In this document: piece by piece, positions 33,374-42,133 of the stretch
Layout of the letters: each line of letters begins with the position of its first letter
Numbering within the stretch: position 1 is the stretch's first letter
Assembly: GCF_000428945.1 (NCBI RefSeq)
Contig: NZ_AUAX01000015.1
Location: forward strand, 124,001 to 188,000
Length of the DNA stretch: 64,000 nucleotides
Reading direction: 5' to 3'
Source: Hamadaea tsunoensis DSM 44101
GTDB lineage: Bacteria > Actinomycetota > Actinomycetes > Mycobacteriales > Micromonosporaceae
Program-made: the position numbers and the translations under genes
The notes under the pieces: generated by a model
Database searches by the model: none
What the model saw: only the letters and a program-made list of their open reading frames with translations
Told to the model about the DNA's origin: nothing

Positions 33374-35710
33374 ATGCGCATCCGACGGCTGACCGCCACC
33401 GTCCTCACGGTGGCCACCGGAATCCTGACCATCGGCAGCGCGGGCATGCCCGCGTACGCCGCGACCTTCAACGTGCGCAACTACGGCGCCACCGGCAACG
33501 GCTCCACCAACGACTCCGCCGCGATCCAGGCCGCGATCGACGCCGCCGCCAGCGCCGGAGGCGGGATTGTGCAGTTCCCCGCCGGCACGTACAAGTCGGC
33601 CAACACGATCCACCTCAAGAGCAACATCACCGTCCAGCTCGACGCCGGCTCGACCGTCGTCGGCTCCAGCGCCGACACCTACGATCCGCCCGAGGCCAAC
33701 CCCTACGACGCCTACCAGGACTACGGGCACAGCCACTTCCACGACGCCATGTTCTACGGCGACCGGCTGACCAACCTCGCCTTCACCGGCTCGGGCACCC
33801 TCGACGGCGGCGGCAACCTCATCACCGGGAACCCCGCCAGCGGCGAGGCCGACAAGATCCTGTCGCTGACCCGGTGTACCGGCCTGACCCTCAACGGCAT
33901 CACGCTGCGCCGCGGCGGGCACTTCGCGATCCTCACCAACAACTGCAACGACATCACCTCCGACCAGTTGAAGATCTTCACCTCCAGCGACCGCGACGCG
34001 TGGAACATCATCAGCGCCACCAACGTGACGATCACCAACGCCGACATCAACGGCAACGACGACGCGATCGTCTTCAAGAGCGACTACGCGCTCGGCGCCA
34101 AGCTGCCCAACGGACATGTCCGCGTCTCCGACTCGCACGTGAGCGCGGGCTGCTGCAACGCGGTGATGTTCGGCTCGGAGACCTGCGGCGACTTCACCGA
34201 CTACGTCTTCGAGCGGCTGAACATCACCAGCGCCGACAAGTCCGGCCTCGGGATGGTCTCCATGGACGGGGCGAACATCTCCGACGTGCACTACCGCGAC
34301 ATCACCATGACCGGTGTGGCGTCACCCATCATGCAGAAGATCGGCACCCGCAAACGCTGCGGCAACAGTCCCGGCGTGGGCCACATCAGCAACGTCACGT
34401 ACGAGAACATCACCGCCACCGGCAAGTCCAGCCCGCAGTTCGCCCCGACCCTGTGGGGCGAGGCCGGCTCGAACCAGATCACGAACGTCAGCTTCACCAA
34501 CGTGCACATCACCGTGCCCGGCGGCAGCTCGGCGGTGTCGACCGCGGTGCCCACCAACGACCCGACGAACTACAATCCCAACAGCATCGGCACCCGGCCC
34601 GCCTACGGCTGGTACATCCACAACGCCGCCAACGTCACCTTCACCGACAGCTCCGTCGAGTTCGCCGCCAACGACAACCGCCCGGCGGTCATCGCCAACA
34701 CCGGCAGCAGCGTACGGTTCACCAACTTCACCGCCGAGAAGGGCAGCGGCTCGGCGTCCGACGCCCTGTTCCAGACGGTCGCCGGATACTGCGTCACCGG
34801 GCAGAACACCACCGGCGGCGCGTTGCGGGTCAGCGCCTCCGGCTCCACCGTCAGCTGCCCGCCGCCGGTGATCGAGACGCACGCCCTGGAGGCCGAGTCC
34901 GGCACCGTCACCGCCCCGATGCAGATCGGCACCGACCCGGCCGCGTGGGGCAGCCGCTACGTCGCCGCGGCCGCCGGCAGCAACAGCACCGCCGGCGCCC
35001 CCACGTCGGGATGGGCCACGGTACCGTTCAGCGTCACGCACGCCGGGACCTACAAGATCATGGGCCGCGTCATCGCTCCCACCACCTCGGACGATTCTTT
35101 CTGGGTACGCGTCGACAACGGCCCGTGGACCGACTGGAACGACATCGACCCCGGCGCCGCCTGGCACTGGGCCGACGTGACCGACGACGCCAACGCCAAC
35201 GCGCTCGTCACCCGGAGTCTGACGGCCGGCGCGCACACACTGACCATCGCCTACCGGGAGGACGGAGCCAAGCTGGACCGGCTGCTGGTCACCAACGACC
35301 TCGCCCTGGTGCCGGCCAACGATCCGCCGCCCGCGGGCACCCGCTACGAGGCCGAGGACGCCGTCCTCTCCCAGGGCGCAGTCGAGGCCAACCACCTCGG
35401 CTTCTCAGGCACGGGATTCGTCAACACCGACAACGTCGCCGGCGCCTACGTCGAATGGACCGTGACCGCCTCGACGGCCGGCCCGGCCACGGTACGCATC
35501 GCGTACGCCAACGGCACCACCACCGCGCGCCCGTCGGACGTCACCGTCAACGGCACGCTCGTCGCCGGCCCGACGTTCGACCCGACGGCGAACTGGGACA
35601 CCTGGGCCAGTGTGGCGATACCAGTCACGCTCTCCGCCGGATCCAACACCATCCGGATCACCGCCAGCACCGCGGGCGGCTGCCCGAACCTCGACTACGC
35701 CGAGATCTGA
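33374..35710 (+). CDS. Secreted GH28 pectinase with C-terminal carbohydrate-binding modules
   Basis: 778 residues; signal peptide about 1-29 (cleavage near AYAATF). The right-handed beta-helix of GH28 runs from FNVRNYGATGNGSTNDSAAI to about 505. The acidic pair is present in INGNDDAIVFKS, and the CNAVMFGSET stretch is of the rhamnogalacturonase/exo type, while the usual NTDG appears as SSDRDAWN. A divergent binding module follows (about 510-645, starting LEAESGTVTAPMQIGTD), then a clear CBM35 (about 655-778). It should hydrolyse galacturonan or rhamnogalacturonan backbones outside the cell. GAGGAG lies 9 nt before the ATG. A strong terminator follows. Confidence 0.85.
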   Translation: MRIRRLTATVLTVATGILTIGSAGMPAYAATFNVRNYGATGNGSTNDSAAIQAAIDAAASAGGGIVQFPAGTYKSANTIHLKSNITVQLDAGSTVVGSSADTYDPPEANPYDAYQDYGHSHFHDAMFYGDRLTNLAFTGSGTLDGGGNLITGNPASGEADKILSLTRCTGLTLNGITLRRGGHFAILTNNCNDITSDQLKIFTSSDRDAWNIISATNVTITNADINGNDDAIVFKSDYALGAKLPNGHVRVSDSHVSAGCCNAVMFGSETCGDFTDYVFERLNITSADKSGLGMVSMDGANISDVHYRDITMTGVASPIMQKIGTRKRCGNSPGVGHISNVTYENITATGKSSPQFAPTLWGEAGSNQITNVSFTNVHITVPGGSSAVSTAVPTNDPTNYNPNSIGTRPAYGWYIHNAANVTFTDSSVEFAANDNRPAVIANTGSSVRFTNFTAEKGSGSASDALFQTVAGYCVTGQNTTGGALRVSASGSTVSCPPPVIETHALEAESGTVTAPMQIGTDPAAWGSRYVAAAAGSNSTAGAPTSGWATVPFSVTHAGTYKIMGRVIAPTTSDDSFWVRVDNGPWTDWNDIDPGAAWHWADVTDDANANALVTRSLTAGAHTLTIAYREDGAKLDRLLVTNDLALVPANDPPPAGTRYEAEDAVLSQGAVEANHLGFSGTGFVNTDNVAGAYVEWTVTASTAGPATVRIAYANGTTTARPSDVTVNGTLVAGPTFDPTANWDTWASVAIPVTLSAGSNTIRITASTAGGCPNLDYAEI

Positions 35711-35715
35711 CCGGC

Positions 35716-35757
35716 GCACGGCCGCTCGGTGGTGGGCAGCCACCGGGCGGTCCGTGC
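35716..35757 (+). terminator. Terminator of the GH28 gene
   Basis: 17-bp stem with one bulge and one G-U pair: GCACGGCCGCTCGGTGG pairs with CCACCGGGCGGTCCGTGC around a 7-nt loop, starting 5 bp after the stop codon. Confidence 0.7.
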
Positions 35758-35827
35758 AGCTCAACCCTCCAGTGCGCTGCCGTCCATCCTTTGAGGAAAT
35801 GTCAGTCCCCTCGGGCACACTGACGCC

Positions 35828-36391
35828 ATGACGCTGACGACTCGCCTGCTGACCCCCGAGACCTGGGACGACTTCGCCGTGCTCGTCGAGGCCAACAACG
35901 GCGTGTGGGGCGGATGCTGGTGCATGGGCTTCCATCCGGAGGCGTTCAGCGCCGGTTCCCCCGAGGGCAACCGGGAGGCGAAGCAGCGGCACGTGGTCAA
36001 CGGAACCGTCCATCAGGTGCTCGTCTACGACGGTGACCGCTGCGTCGGCTGGTGCCAGTTCGGCCCCCCGGCGGAGCTGCCGAACATCAAGAACCGCGCC
36101 GCCTACGACAAGGGCGTCGAAGATCCGCCGGACTGGCGTATCGGCTGCATCTTCACCAACGCCAAGGACCGCGGCCGGGGCGTCGCCGCCGCGGCGGTGG
36201 CAGCAGCGCTCGACGAGATCAAGCGGGCCGGCGGCGGTGTCGTCGAGGCGTACCCGGAGCAGACGGAAGAGCGGCCGCCGCAGCGGGGCGCCTACCTGCA
36301 CACCGGGCCCGAAGAGCTGTACGCGCGATTCGGCTTCGTCCGCGTACGCAAGACCGCCAAGTGGCGCTGGGTCATGCGGGCAACCCTCTGA
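35828..36391 (+). CDS. GNAT-family acetyltransferase
   Basis: 187 residues. The acetyl-CoA-binding region is visible as IFTNAKDRGRGVAAAAVAAA (R/Q-x2-G-x-G/A type), followed by a strand and the C-terminal YARFGFVRVRK typical of GNAT folds. The N-terminal part contains a Trp/Cys-rich motif (GVWGGCWCMGFHPE) seen in a subgroup of uncharacterised actinobacterial acetyltransferases. The substrate is unknown. It stands after the GH28 terminator and is probably not part of the pectin island. Confidence 0.8.
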   Translation: MTLTTRLLTPETWDDFAVLVEANNGVWGGCWCMGFHPEAFSAGSPEGNREAKQRHVVNGTVHQVLVYDGDRCVGWCQFGPPAELPNIKNRAAYDKGVEDPPDWRIGCIFTNAKDRGRGVAAAAVAAALDEIKRAGGGVVEAYPEQTEERPPQRGAYLHTGPEELYARFGFVRVRKTAKWRWVMRATL

Positions 36392-36405
36392 CCCTGCGGC
36401 ACGCT

Positions 36406-36804
36406 TCAGCGGCGCGGATCGAAGTCCGACCGGGCCGCGTCGATCTCGGCGATGTGCTCCTCGGCCCACACCGTGACCGCCGCCATGACCGGCAGCAGAC
36501 TCTCCCCCAACGCCGTCAGCCGGTACGCGACGCCGGCCGGGCTGCCCGCGACCGCCGACCGGCCGACCAGCCCGTCGCGCTCCAGACCGCGCAGCGTCTC
36601 GGTCAGCATCTTCTGCGTCGCGCCCGGCACCGCCCGGGTCAGCTCGCCGTTGCGGCGCGGCCCGAGGGCGAGCTCCTTCAGCACGAGGCTGACCCAGCGC
36701 CCGCCGAGCCGGCCGAGGACCCGATGGGTCGGGCAGCCGGCCACCGCGTCCAGGTGCACCGCCCGCGCGGCCGACCGCCGTTCGGGCGCTTTGATCGTCG
36801 GCAT
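36406..36804 (-). CDS. HxlR-type transcriptional regulator
   Basis: 132 residues, winged helix of the HxlR/MarR-like family: LGGRWVSLVLKELALGPRRN, then GATQKMLTETLRGLERDGLV, and the wing VAYRLTALGESL. A Cys near the N-terminus (AGCPTHRVLG) occupies the place of the conserved redox- or aldehyde-sensing Cys of this family. The ATG follows AGGAGGAG. Divergent from the F420/NADP-type oxidoreductase gene across 71 bp that hold a 16-bp inverted repeat, so it probably controls that gene. Confidence 0.85.
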   Translation of the reverse strand: MPTIKAPERRSAARAVHLDAVAGCPTHRVLGRLGGRWVSLVLKELALGPRRNGELTRAVPGATQKMLTETLRGLERDGLVGRSAVAGSPAGVAYRLTALGESLLPVMAAVTVWAEEHIAEIDAARSDFDPRR

Positions 36805-36831
36805 CCGCTCCTCCTGCCCAGGCACTCTGAA

Positions 36832-36847
36832 GTGCGTACTGTCGCAC
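36832..36847. promoter_or_regulatory. Inverted repeat between hxlR-type and oxidoreductase genes
   Basis: GTGCG-TACTGT-CGCAC, perfect 5-bp arms 6 bp apart, 27 bp from the regulator start and 28 bp from the oxidoreductase start. Likely the HxlR operator. Confidence 0.5.
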
Positions 36848-36875
36848 CGGATCAGGATCACTCTACGGTCGGCGT

Positions 36876-37463
36876 ATGAGCGTGATCGCCCTCCTCGGCG
36901 CCGGGAACGTCGCCCGCGCCCTGGCGCCGGCCTGGTCGGCCGCCGGCCACGAAGTCCTCATCGGTACCCGCGACCGGCTCGGTCCGGCCGCCGCGACCGC
37001 CGAGATCGTGGTGAACGCCCTGCCGGGCGCCGCCTCGGTCGAGGTGCTCGGCCGCCTCGCGCCGCAACTGCGGGGCAAGGTGCTCCTCGACCTCGCGAAC
37101 GCCGTCGAGCTGGGACCGGACGGCTTCGCCACCCGACTGCTGTACGCCAACCTCGCCGAGCGCCTGCAACAGGAGCTGCCCGAGACCCGGGTGGTCAAAG
37201 CGCTGAACACGGTCGGACCCGCGGCTCTGATGGCCGACCCGGGCAGTCTCGCGGCGCCGCCCGCGACATTCCTCTGTGGAGACGACGCCGACGCCAAACG
37301 GGTCGTCACCGGTCTGCTCGCGGACCTCGGCTGGCCGGACGGCAGCATCATCGATCTCGGCGGCGTCGCGTACGCGTGGTGGCCGGAGTCCTTCGTCCTC
37401 GTCGTCCGGCCACTGATCGCCGCCCTGGGACCGGTGCCGTTCGCGTTGTCGGTCGCCCGCTGA
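36876..37463 (+). CDS. NADPH-F420 reductase-like / NADP-binding oxidoreductase
   Basis: 195 residues with an N-terminal Rossmann fold (IALLGAGNVARALAPAWSAA) and strands VVNALPG and KVLLDLANAVE like the F420H2:NADP oxidoreductase (Fno/NpdG) family. The later stretch VVKALNTVGPAALMADPG matches the family's conserved KAFNT motif. Stand-alone copies under HxlR control are common in actinomycetes and are presumed quinone or aldehyde stress enzymes; that role is inferred. Confidence 0.75.
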   Translation: MSVIALLGAGNVARALAPAWSAAGHEVLIGTRDRLGPAAATAEIVVNALPGAASVEVLGRLAPQLRGKVLLDLANAVELGPDGFATRLLYANLAERLQQELPETRVVKALNTVGPAALMADPGSLAAPPATFLCGDDADAKRVVTGLLADLGWPDGSIIDLGGVAYAWWPESFVLVVRPLIAALGPVPFALSVAR

Positions 37464-37530
37464 GGAAGCGTCGCCGGCCGCCCACCGAGGGCGAATCGCC
37501 TCTTCCGGCGCTTGACGTGGCGCCCGCGGC

Positions 37531-38421
37531 TCAGCGACGGTCGAGTTGGTGAAGCCGTTCGGGCTCGACGCCGGCTTCGCGCAGGCACGCACCGCAGACA
37601 CCGTCCCGGGAGACGAGCGGGAATCCGTCGGGGAGCAGGAAGGCCACCAACCGCCGTTCATCGCCGGTACGCACCGGCGCGAGCGTCGTCAAGCTGAGCC
37701 GGACGTGATACGCCGAATCGTTGGGCTGCAACGGATCGGTGTGACCGGGACGGCGGAAGACGCCGTCGCGCAGCGGCCCGTCGAGGAGCACGTCGGTCTG
37801 CCGTTCCCACATCTGCCGGGCGTCGGCGCTGCGGGCGCAGATCTTCTCGACCATGGCCGCGTAGTCGGCGCTGCGGGATGAGCGCAGCATCCGCGCCCGC
37901 AACCGCGCCATGATCATGGCCGCCTCGGCATGCCAATCGACCAGGACGTGCCGCGAATGCGGATCGAGGAAGAACCAGTGCAGGATGGTCTGCTCACCGG
38001 CCGGCCGCTGCGTGAAGTCGCAGATCCATGTGGCGAACGCGGAGTTCTGCACCTCGACCTGCCAGAACGCATCGGTCAGATACGCCGGGTGCGGATCGAG
38101 CGCGAGCACGGTACGCCTCAGCGCGGGATCGGTCTCGATGACGTCGTCGACGGCGGGCGGCAGCGAGCCGGTCGCGAGGTACCACAGGATGCTGCGCTCG
38201 TCAGTGGACAGCCGCAGCGCGGCCGCGATCGCCTCCAGCAGCTCGGGGGTCGGCCGGTGTTCGGCCCCTTGTTCCAGCGCGCTGATGGTGCGCACGGAGT
38301 AGCCCGTCAGCCGGGCCAGGTCCTCCTGGGTCAGGGTGCCGCGCCGGCGCCGGTGGCCGATCGCGCCGATCTCGTCGAGCTCGCGGCGGCCGCGGCGTTC
38401 ACGCAGGAACCGGCCCAACAT
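37531..38421 (-). CDS. XRE-family regulator with MmyB-like ligand domain
   Basis: About 296 residues. N-terminal helix-turn-helix (TQEDLARLTGYSVRTISALE) followed by a large PAS-like MmyB/MLTR ligand-binding domain (about 100-270) with the usual LDPHPAYLTDAFW and FFLDPHSRHVLVDW. In this family the second domain is thought to bind a fatty-acyl or other small ligand. The C-terminus carries CGACLREAG, a possible metal or redox CxxC. The start is uncertain (ATG at 38421 chosen; upstream in-frame codons have no clear ribosome site). Targets unknown; it is often paired with a short-chain dehydrogenase, which is absent here. Confidence 0.75.
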   Translation of the reverse strand: MLGRFLRERRGRRELDEIGAIGHRRRRGTLTQEDLARLTGYSVRTISALEQGAEHRPTPELLEAIAAALRLSTDERSILWYLATGSLPPAVDDVIETDPALRRTVLALDPHPAYLTDAFWQVEVQNSAFATWICDFTQRPAGEQTILHWFFLDPHSRHVLVDWHAEAAMIMARLRARMLRSSRSADYAAMVEKICARSADARQMWERQTDVLLDGPLRDGVFRRPGHTDPLQPNDSAYHVRLSLTTLAPVRTGDERRLVAFLLPDGFPLVSRDGVCGACLREAGVEPERLHQLDRR

Positions 38422-38617
38422 GTCCTCGTTCAGCGCCAACCCCCTCGCCCGTGACCGGCAACGCCGGGCCGTGGCCGGCAACGGCTTCGCCGGTAACGGT
38501 ATCGCCCGGCAGATGATCTCGGGAATCCCGTTCGCTGGCGATCACCTTCTCTGGTGTGGCCACGGCGCGCTGCCCATCATCGACATGATTGTCCTCCGAC
38601 GTGAAAGGCAGATCATC

Positions 38618-39286
38618 GTGACCGACACCGCGATCCGTCCCACCGGCGTACGCCCGGCCGAACGACGGCCGGCGCTCAACGCCGGAGCCGCCGCCGGCCC
38701 GCTCTTCCTGGCCGTCGCCATCCTCCAGGCCGTCACCCGTCCGGGATTCGACCTGCTGCGGCACCCGGTCAGTCTGCTGAGCCTGGGCGATCTGGGCTGG
38801 CTCCAGATCGCCAACTTCATCGCCACCGGGCTGCTGTTCCTGGCCGGCGCGGTCGGCCTGCGCCGGTCGCTGGGGGCCGGTCCCGCCTCCCGGTGGGCAC
38901 CGATCCTCGTGGGTACGCTCGGCGTCGCCCTGGTCGTCGGCGGCGTCTTCACGCCCGACCCGGCTCTCGCCTTCCCACCCGGTACGCCCGACGGCCGCCC
39001 CGCGACGATGAGCTTCCACGGAACCGTGCACGCCATCGCGCCCGCGGTCGGTTTCGTGGCGCTGGCCGTCGCCTGCTTCGTCATGGCCCGGCGGTTCTCC
39101 GCCGACGGCCGCCGCGCGACGGCCGTCACCTCGTGGATCGTCGGCGCCGTCGTCTTCGTCCTCTCGGGAGCGTCCAACGTCACCGGTCAGATGGGGCTGC
39201 TGTGGCTGGCGCTCGTCGTAGGGCTGGGCTGGTCGGCGGTCATGCTCGCCCGACCGGCAGCCACGGTCAGCGGTTCGGGGAGATGA
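38618..39286 (+). CDS. DUF998-like six-helix membrane protein
   Basis: About 222 residues with six transmembrane helices. Features of the DUF998 family are seen: HPVSLLSLGDLGWLQIANF after the first helix and FHGTVHAIAPAVGFVALAVA in the middle. Function of the family is unknown. The GTG at 38618 follows AAAGG; an in-frame ATG 33 bp upstream is the alternative. Its 3' end overlaps the convergent response-regulator gene by 20 bp, so transcripts from the two strands must collide or overlap. Confidence 0.65.
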   Translation: MTDTAIRPTGVRPAERRPALNAGAAAGPLFLAVAILQAVTRPGFDLLRHPVSLLSLGDLGWLQIANFIATGLLFLAGAVGLRRSLGAGPASRWAPILVGTLGVALVVGGVFTPDPALAFPPGTPDGRPATMSFHGTVHAIAPAVGFVALAVACFVMARRFSADGRRATAVTSWIVGAVVFVLSGASNVTGQMGLLWLALVVGLGWSAVMLARPAATVSGSGR

Positions 39287-39914
39287 ACCCCGACTCGTAC
39301 GCGATGATCACCGCCTGCACACGGTCGCGCGCGCCGAGTTTGGTCAGCACGTTGCCGACATGGGTCTTGACGGTCTCCACACCGATGAACAGCCGCTCGG
39401 CGATCTCGGCGTTGCTGCGCCCCTCGCCGATCAGCCGGAGGACGTCCGCTTCCCGTCCGGTCAGCGATCGCAGGGCGGTGCCGTCGCGGCGGTTGCCGAA
39501 GGCCGCGGCCAACCGGCGTACGGAGGCGGGGAACAGCAGCGAGTCGCCGTGTGCCACCGTGCGCAGGGCCTGCAGCAGTTCGTCCGGCCGCGCGCGCTTC
39601 AGCAGGAATCCGCTCGCTCCGGCCTGGAGGGCGGCGAAGACGTGCTCGTCGTTCTCGAAGGTGGTGATCACGACGATCTTCGGCGGCTCGGGGACGCGCG
39701 CGATGATCGCACTCGTCGCCTGAAGGCCGTCGACGCCGGGCATGCGTACGTCCATCAGGATCAGGTGCGGGCGCAGGGCCCTGGTCCGCGACAGCGCCTC
39801 GGCTCCGTCGGCCGCTTCGCCGACGACGGTCAGATCCGGCTCGGCGTCGATGAGCACGCGCAGCCCGGCCCGGATCAGCGGCTCGTCGTCGGCGATCAGC
39901 ACGCCCACCGTCAT
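39267..39914 (-). CDS. NarL/LuxR-type response regulator
   Basis: 215 residues. Receiver domain with phospho-acceptor Asp55 (LILMDVRMPG), acidic pair Asp9-Asp10 and a conserved Lys near 105; C-terminal LuxR helix-turn-helix (LTGREADVLRLIGEGRSNAE, then ETVKTHVGNVLTKL). It is the last gene of a three-gene operon and its ATG overlaps the stop of the histidine kinase gene (ATGA). It probably controls the membrane-protein gene at the head of the operon or a distant target. Confidence 0.92.
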   Translation of the reverse strand: MTVGVLIADDEPLIRAGLRVLIDAEPDLTVVGEAADGAEALSRTRALRPHLILMDVRMPGVDGLQATSAIIARVPEPPKIVVITTFENDEHVFAALQAGASGFLLKRARPDELLQALRTVAHGDSLLFPASVRRLAAAFGNRRDGTALRSLTGREADVLRLIGEGRSNAEIAERLFIGVETVKTHVGNVLTKLGARDRVQAVIIAYESGFISPNR

Positions 39915-41071
39915 GGCTTCTCCTCGTAGGGGAACACGGCGTGCAGCCGCCAGCGCCCCTGCGACGCCCCGGCCTCGACCCGGCCGCCGAGGGACGCCGC
40001 CCGCTCGCGTACGCCCAGCAGGCCGCGGCCGCCGTCGCGACGCGTCCGGGACGGCGGCTCGTCGGGCATCGGGTTCTCCACGGTCAGGGTCGCGTGCGCT
40101 GCGCGTACCACCAGATGGAGGGTGACCGGGCCACGGCCGTGACGGATGGCGTTGGTCAGGGCTTCGCGTGCGACCTGCTGGAGTTCGTGCGCGGTGGGGG
40201 CGGGAACGCGGCTCTCGTCGCCGTCGACCTCGGCGACCACCTCGACACCCGAGCGCCGGGCGGACTCCACCAGATGGACCACGCGGGGGGTGTCGCGCAG
40301 GAGGCCCAGGACATGGTCCAGCTCCGCCTGGGCGGCGCGGGCCGCTTCCTCGATGTGCCCCAGCGCGGTACGCGTGAACGCCGGATCGGTGTCGAGCACC
40401 CGCGCCGCCGCCCCGGCCTGGACCATGACGACGCTGAGCGTGTGCCCGACCGAGTCGTGCAAGTCACGGGCGAGCCGGTTGCGGTCGGCCAGCTGCTCGG
40501 TGGTGCGCCGCAGCGCCGCGATCCGGTCGGCCGGCGACGGGCCCAGCAGTACCGGGGCCAGCCGGGCGAGCAGCGCGCCCACCCCGACCGCGGCGCCGAC
40601 GAGCAGGGCGGCCAGGGCGATACCGGCGAGCGGCCGGGCCGGGCCGAGGGCGGCGATCCACTCCGGCCGGACGGACCGGCCGAGATCGCCGGTGAGGGGC
40701 GACAGGACGAGCAGGACGACGGCGGGCGGTACGGCCAGGGTCATTCCCGCGACGATGCTGCCCAGCAGCAGATGAACAAGCCAGAACAGTGCTGTGCGGG
40801 CACGGCTGCCGCGCGCGGCCGGATCGATGCCCTGGGCGGGACCACCGAGCAGGGCCCGCGCGGTCGGGAGCTCGATCGCGCGGATGACCGGCAGGAAGCC
40901 GGTGACCGCGACGAGGGGCAGCGCGGCGCCGTAGACGATCGGGTCCGGGTTGAGGACGCCCCGCACCAGCGAGCCGTTGACTTCCAGTACCACCTGCATC
41001 AGGAGGACGTACGGCATGATCAGCGCGCCGCCGATGATCTGGTGAAGCCAGCGCCGCCCCACGAGTCTCAC
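39911..41071 (-). CDS. NarL-type sensor histidine kinase
   Basis: 386 residues. Four to five transmembrane helices in the first 175 residues, then a HisKA_3 dimerisation domain with phospho-accepting His205 (RNRLARDLHDSVGHTLSVVM) and a HATPase_c domain (VAREALTNAIRHG; GGRGLLGVRERA). No large extracytoplasmic loop, so it may sense membrane state or interact with the membrane protein encoded just upstream, whose stop overlaps its start by 4 bp. Confidence 0.9.
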   Translation of the reverse strand: MRLVGRRWLHQIIGGALIMPYVLLMQVVLEVNGSLVRGVLNPDPIVYGAALPLVAVTGFLPVIRAIELPTARALLGGPAQGIDPAARGSRARTALFWLVHLLLGSIVAGMTLAVPPAVVLLVLSPLTGDLGRSVRPEWIAALGPARPLAGIALAALLVGAAVGVGALLARLAPVLLGPSPADRIAALRRTTEQLADRNRLARDLHDSVGHTLSVVMVQAGAAARVLDTDPAFTRTALGHIEEAARAAQAELDHVLGLLRDTPRVVHLVESARRSGVEVVAEVDGDESRVPAPTAHELQQVAREALTNAIRHGRGPVTLHLVVRAAHATLTVENPMPDEPPSRTRRDGGRGLLGVRERAASLGGRVEAGASQGRWRLHAVFPYEEKP

Positions 41072-42021
41072 CCGCCCAGCCTCTCATCCGCCCCGGTACG
41101 CGCGGCGGCCACGGCCGGTTCCGGGGCGCCGGACGGATCTGGTGCCGCCCGCCGGGTCGTCAGTGCGACCGCGGCGAGCATGCCGACCACCGTCCCGCTC
41201 ATCAGGCGGAACAAGGAGACCAGGCCGAGCAGGCCGAGCCGGGAGCCGCCACCGAGGGGCGAATCGACGACCATGTTCAGGATCAGCCACAGCCCCCAGG
41301 CGAAGTCTGCGCCCGCACCCACCCAGATCAGCGCGAACGTCCGCCAGGTGAAGCCGCGGCGCGTACGGGCCAGACCGACGGCCGCGCCGATCGACAGCAG
41401 GCCGAAGACCGCCTGCAGAAACCGCCCGGTGAAGCCGTCCGCCCCGTCCGGCAGCCCGGCCGTGCCACCGAAACCCCAGTACAGGCAGATCACGCCGGTC
41501 GCGGCCTGCAGGACCACCATGAATGCCGCCAACAGGCGCAGCTCGGCCGGCAGCGGCTGGGCGGGCAGCCGCGGCCAGCGCTCCCTGGCGTACAGGGTGA
41601 AGGCGGTCAGAAGCGCGAGCCCCTGGACGATGAAGCCCGCGTAGACCATCTCGTACACCCACGGCTCGACGATGCCGCCGCCCGCGGTGAAGACGTTCAC
41701 TCCGCGCGCGGCGCCGATCAGGACGGCGGGCACCACGGCCAGCACGATCGGCCCGAGAAAGCCGGTGCCGACCCACATCGGGAACAGCACCGGCGCAGCC
41801 GCCAGCCGGCGACCCCATCGGCTGACGAACGCCAGCGCGAGCAGGATGGCCGTCGCGTCCATGAGCATCGTCACCGCGTTGAGCGTGTCGAGCATCGCCC
41901 CGTCGGGAGTGGACGCTTTCACGCCCACGGTGCCGCCCGCCAGCCACACGGCCTTCAGGACCAGGTAGGGCAGGGCAGCCACGACGGCCGCGTACGCCGC
42001 CAGGTGTTTCGCTCTCGTCAT
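41068..42021 (-). CDS. Polytopic membrane protein heading the two-component operon
   Basis: 317 residues, about eight transmembrane helices, no recognised family. The first loop contains WLAGGTVGVKASTPDGAMLD and the fourth MVYAGFIVQGLALLTAFTLY. It overlaps the histidine kinase gene by 4 bp, so it is stoichiometrically coupled and may be the signal-sensing subunit for the kinase, which lacks a sensor loop of its own. This is inference from gene order. Confidence 0.6.
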   Translation of the reverse strand: MTRAKHLAAYAAVVAALPYLVLKAVWLAGGTVGVKASTPDGAMLDTLNAVTMLMDATAILLALAFVSRWGRRLAAAPVLFPMWVGTGFLGPIVLAVVPAVLIGAARGVNVFTAGGGIVEPWVYEMVYAGFIVQGLALLTAFTLYARERWPRLPAQPLPAELRLLAAFMVVLQAATGVICLYWGFGGTAGLPDGADGFTGRFLQAVFGLLSIGAAVGLARTRRGFTWRTFALIWVGAGADFAWGLWLILNMVVDSPLGGGSRLGLLGLVSLFRLMSGTVVGMLAAVALTTRRAAPDPSGAPEPAVAAARTGADERLGG

Positions 42022-42033
42022 GGGTCAAGGGTC

Positions 42034-42055
42034 GTCGCCGGGAAGGGACGGCGAC
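42034..42055. terminator. Hairpin between MFS gene and two-component operon
   Basis: Perfect 7-bp stem (GTCGCCG with CGGCGAC) and 8-nt loop, just upstream of the operon's start codon. Confidence 0.4.
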
Positions 42056-42072
42056 TCCCGCGTGGAGGGGAG

Positions 42073-42096
42073 GTGCTCCCCCTCGCGAGGGAGCAC
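42073..42096. terminator. Second hairpin between MFS gene and two-component operon
   Basis: 8-bp stem (GTGCTCCC with GGGAGCAC) and 8-nt loop, 38 bp after the MFS stop codon. With the preceding one it probably separates the two transcripts. Confidence 0.5.
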
Positions 42097-42133
42097 AGCA
42101 GATCCAGCAGCGTTTCCATCCGTGTGGCCGGGA

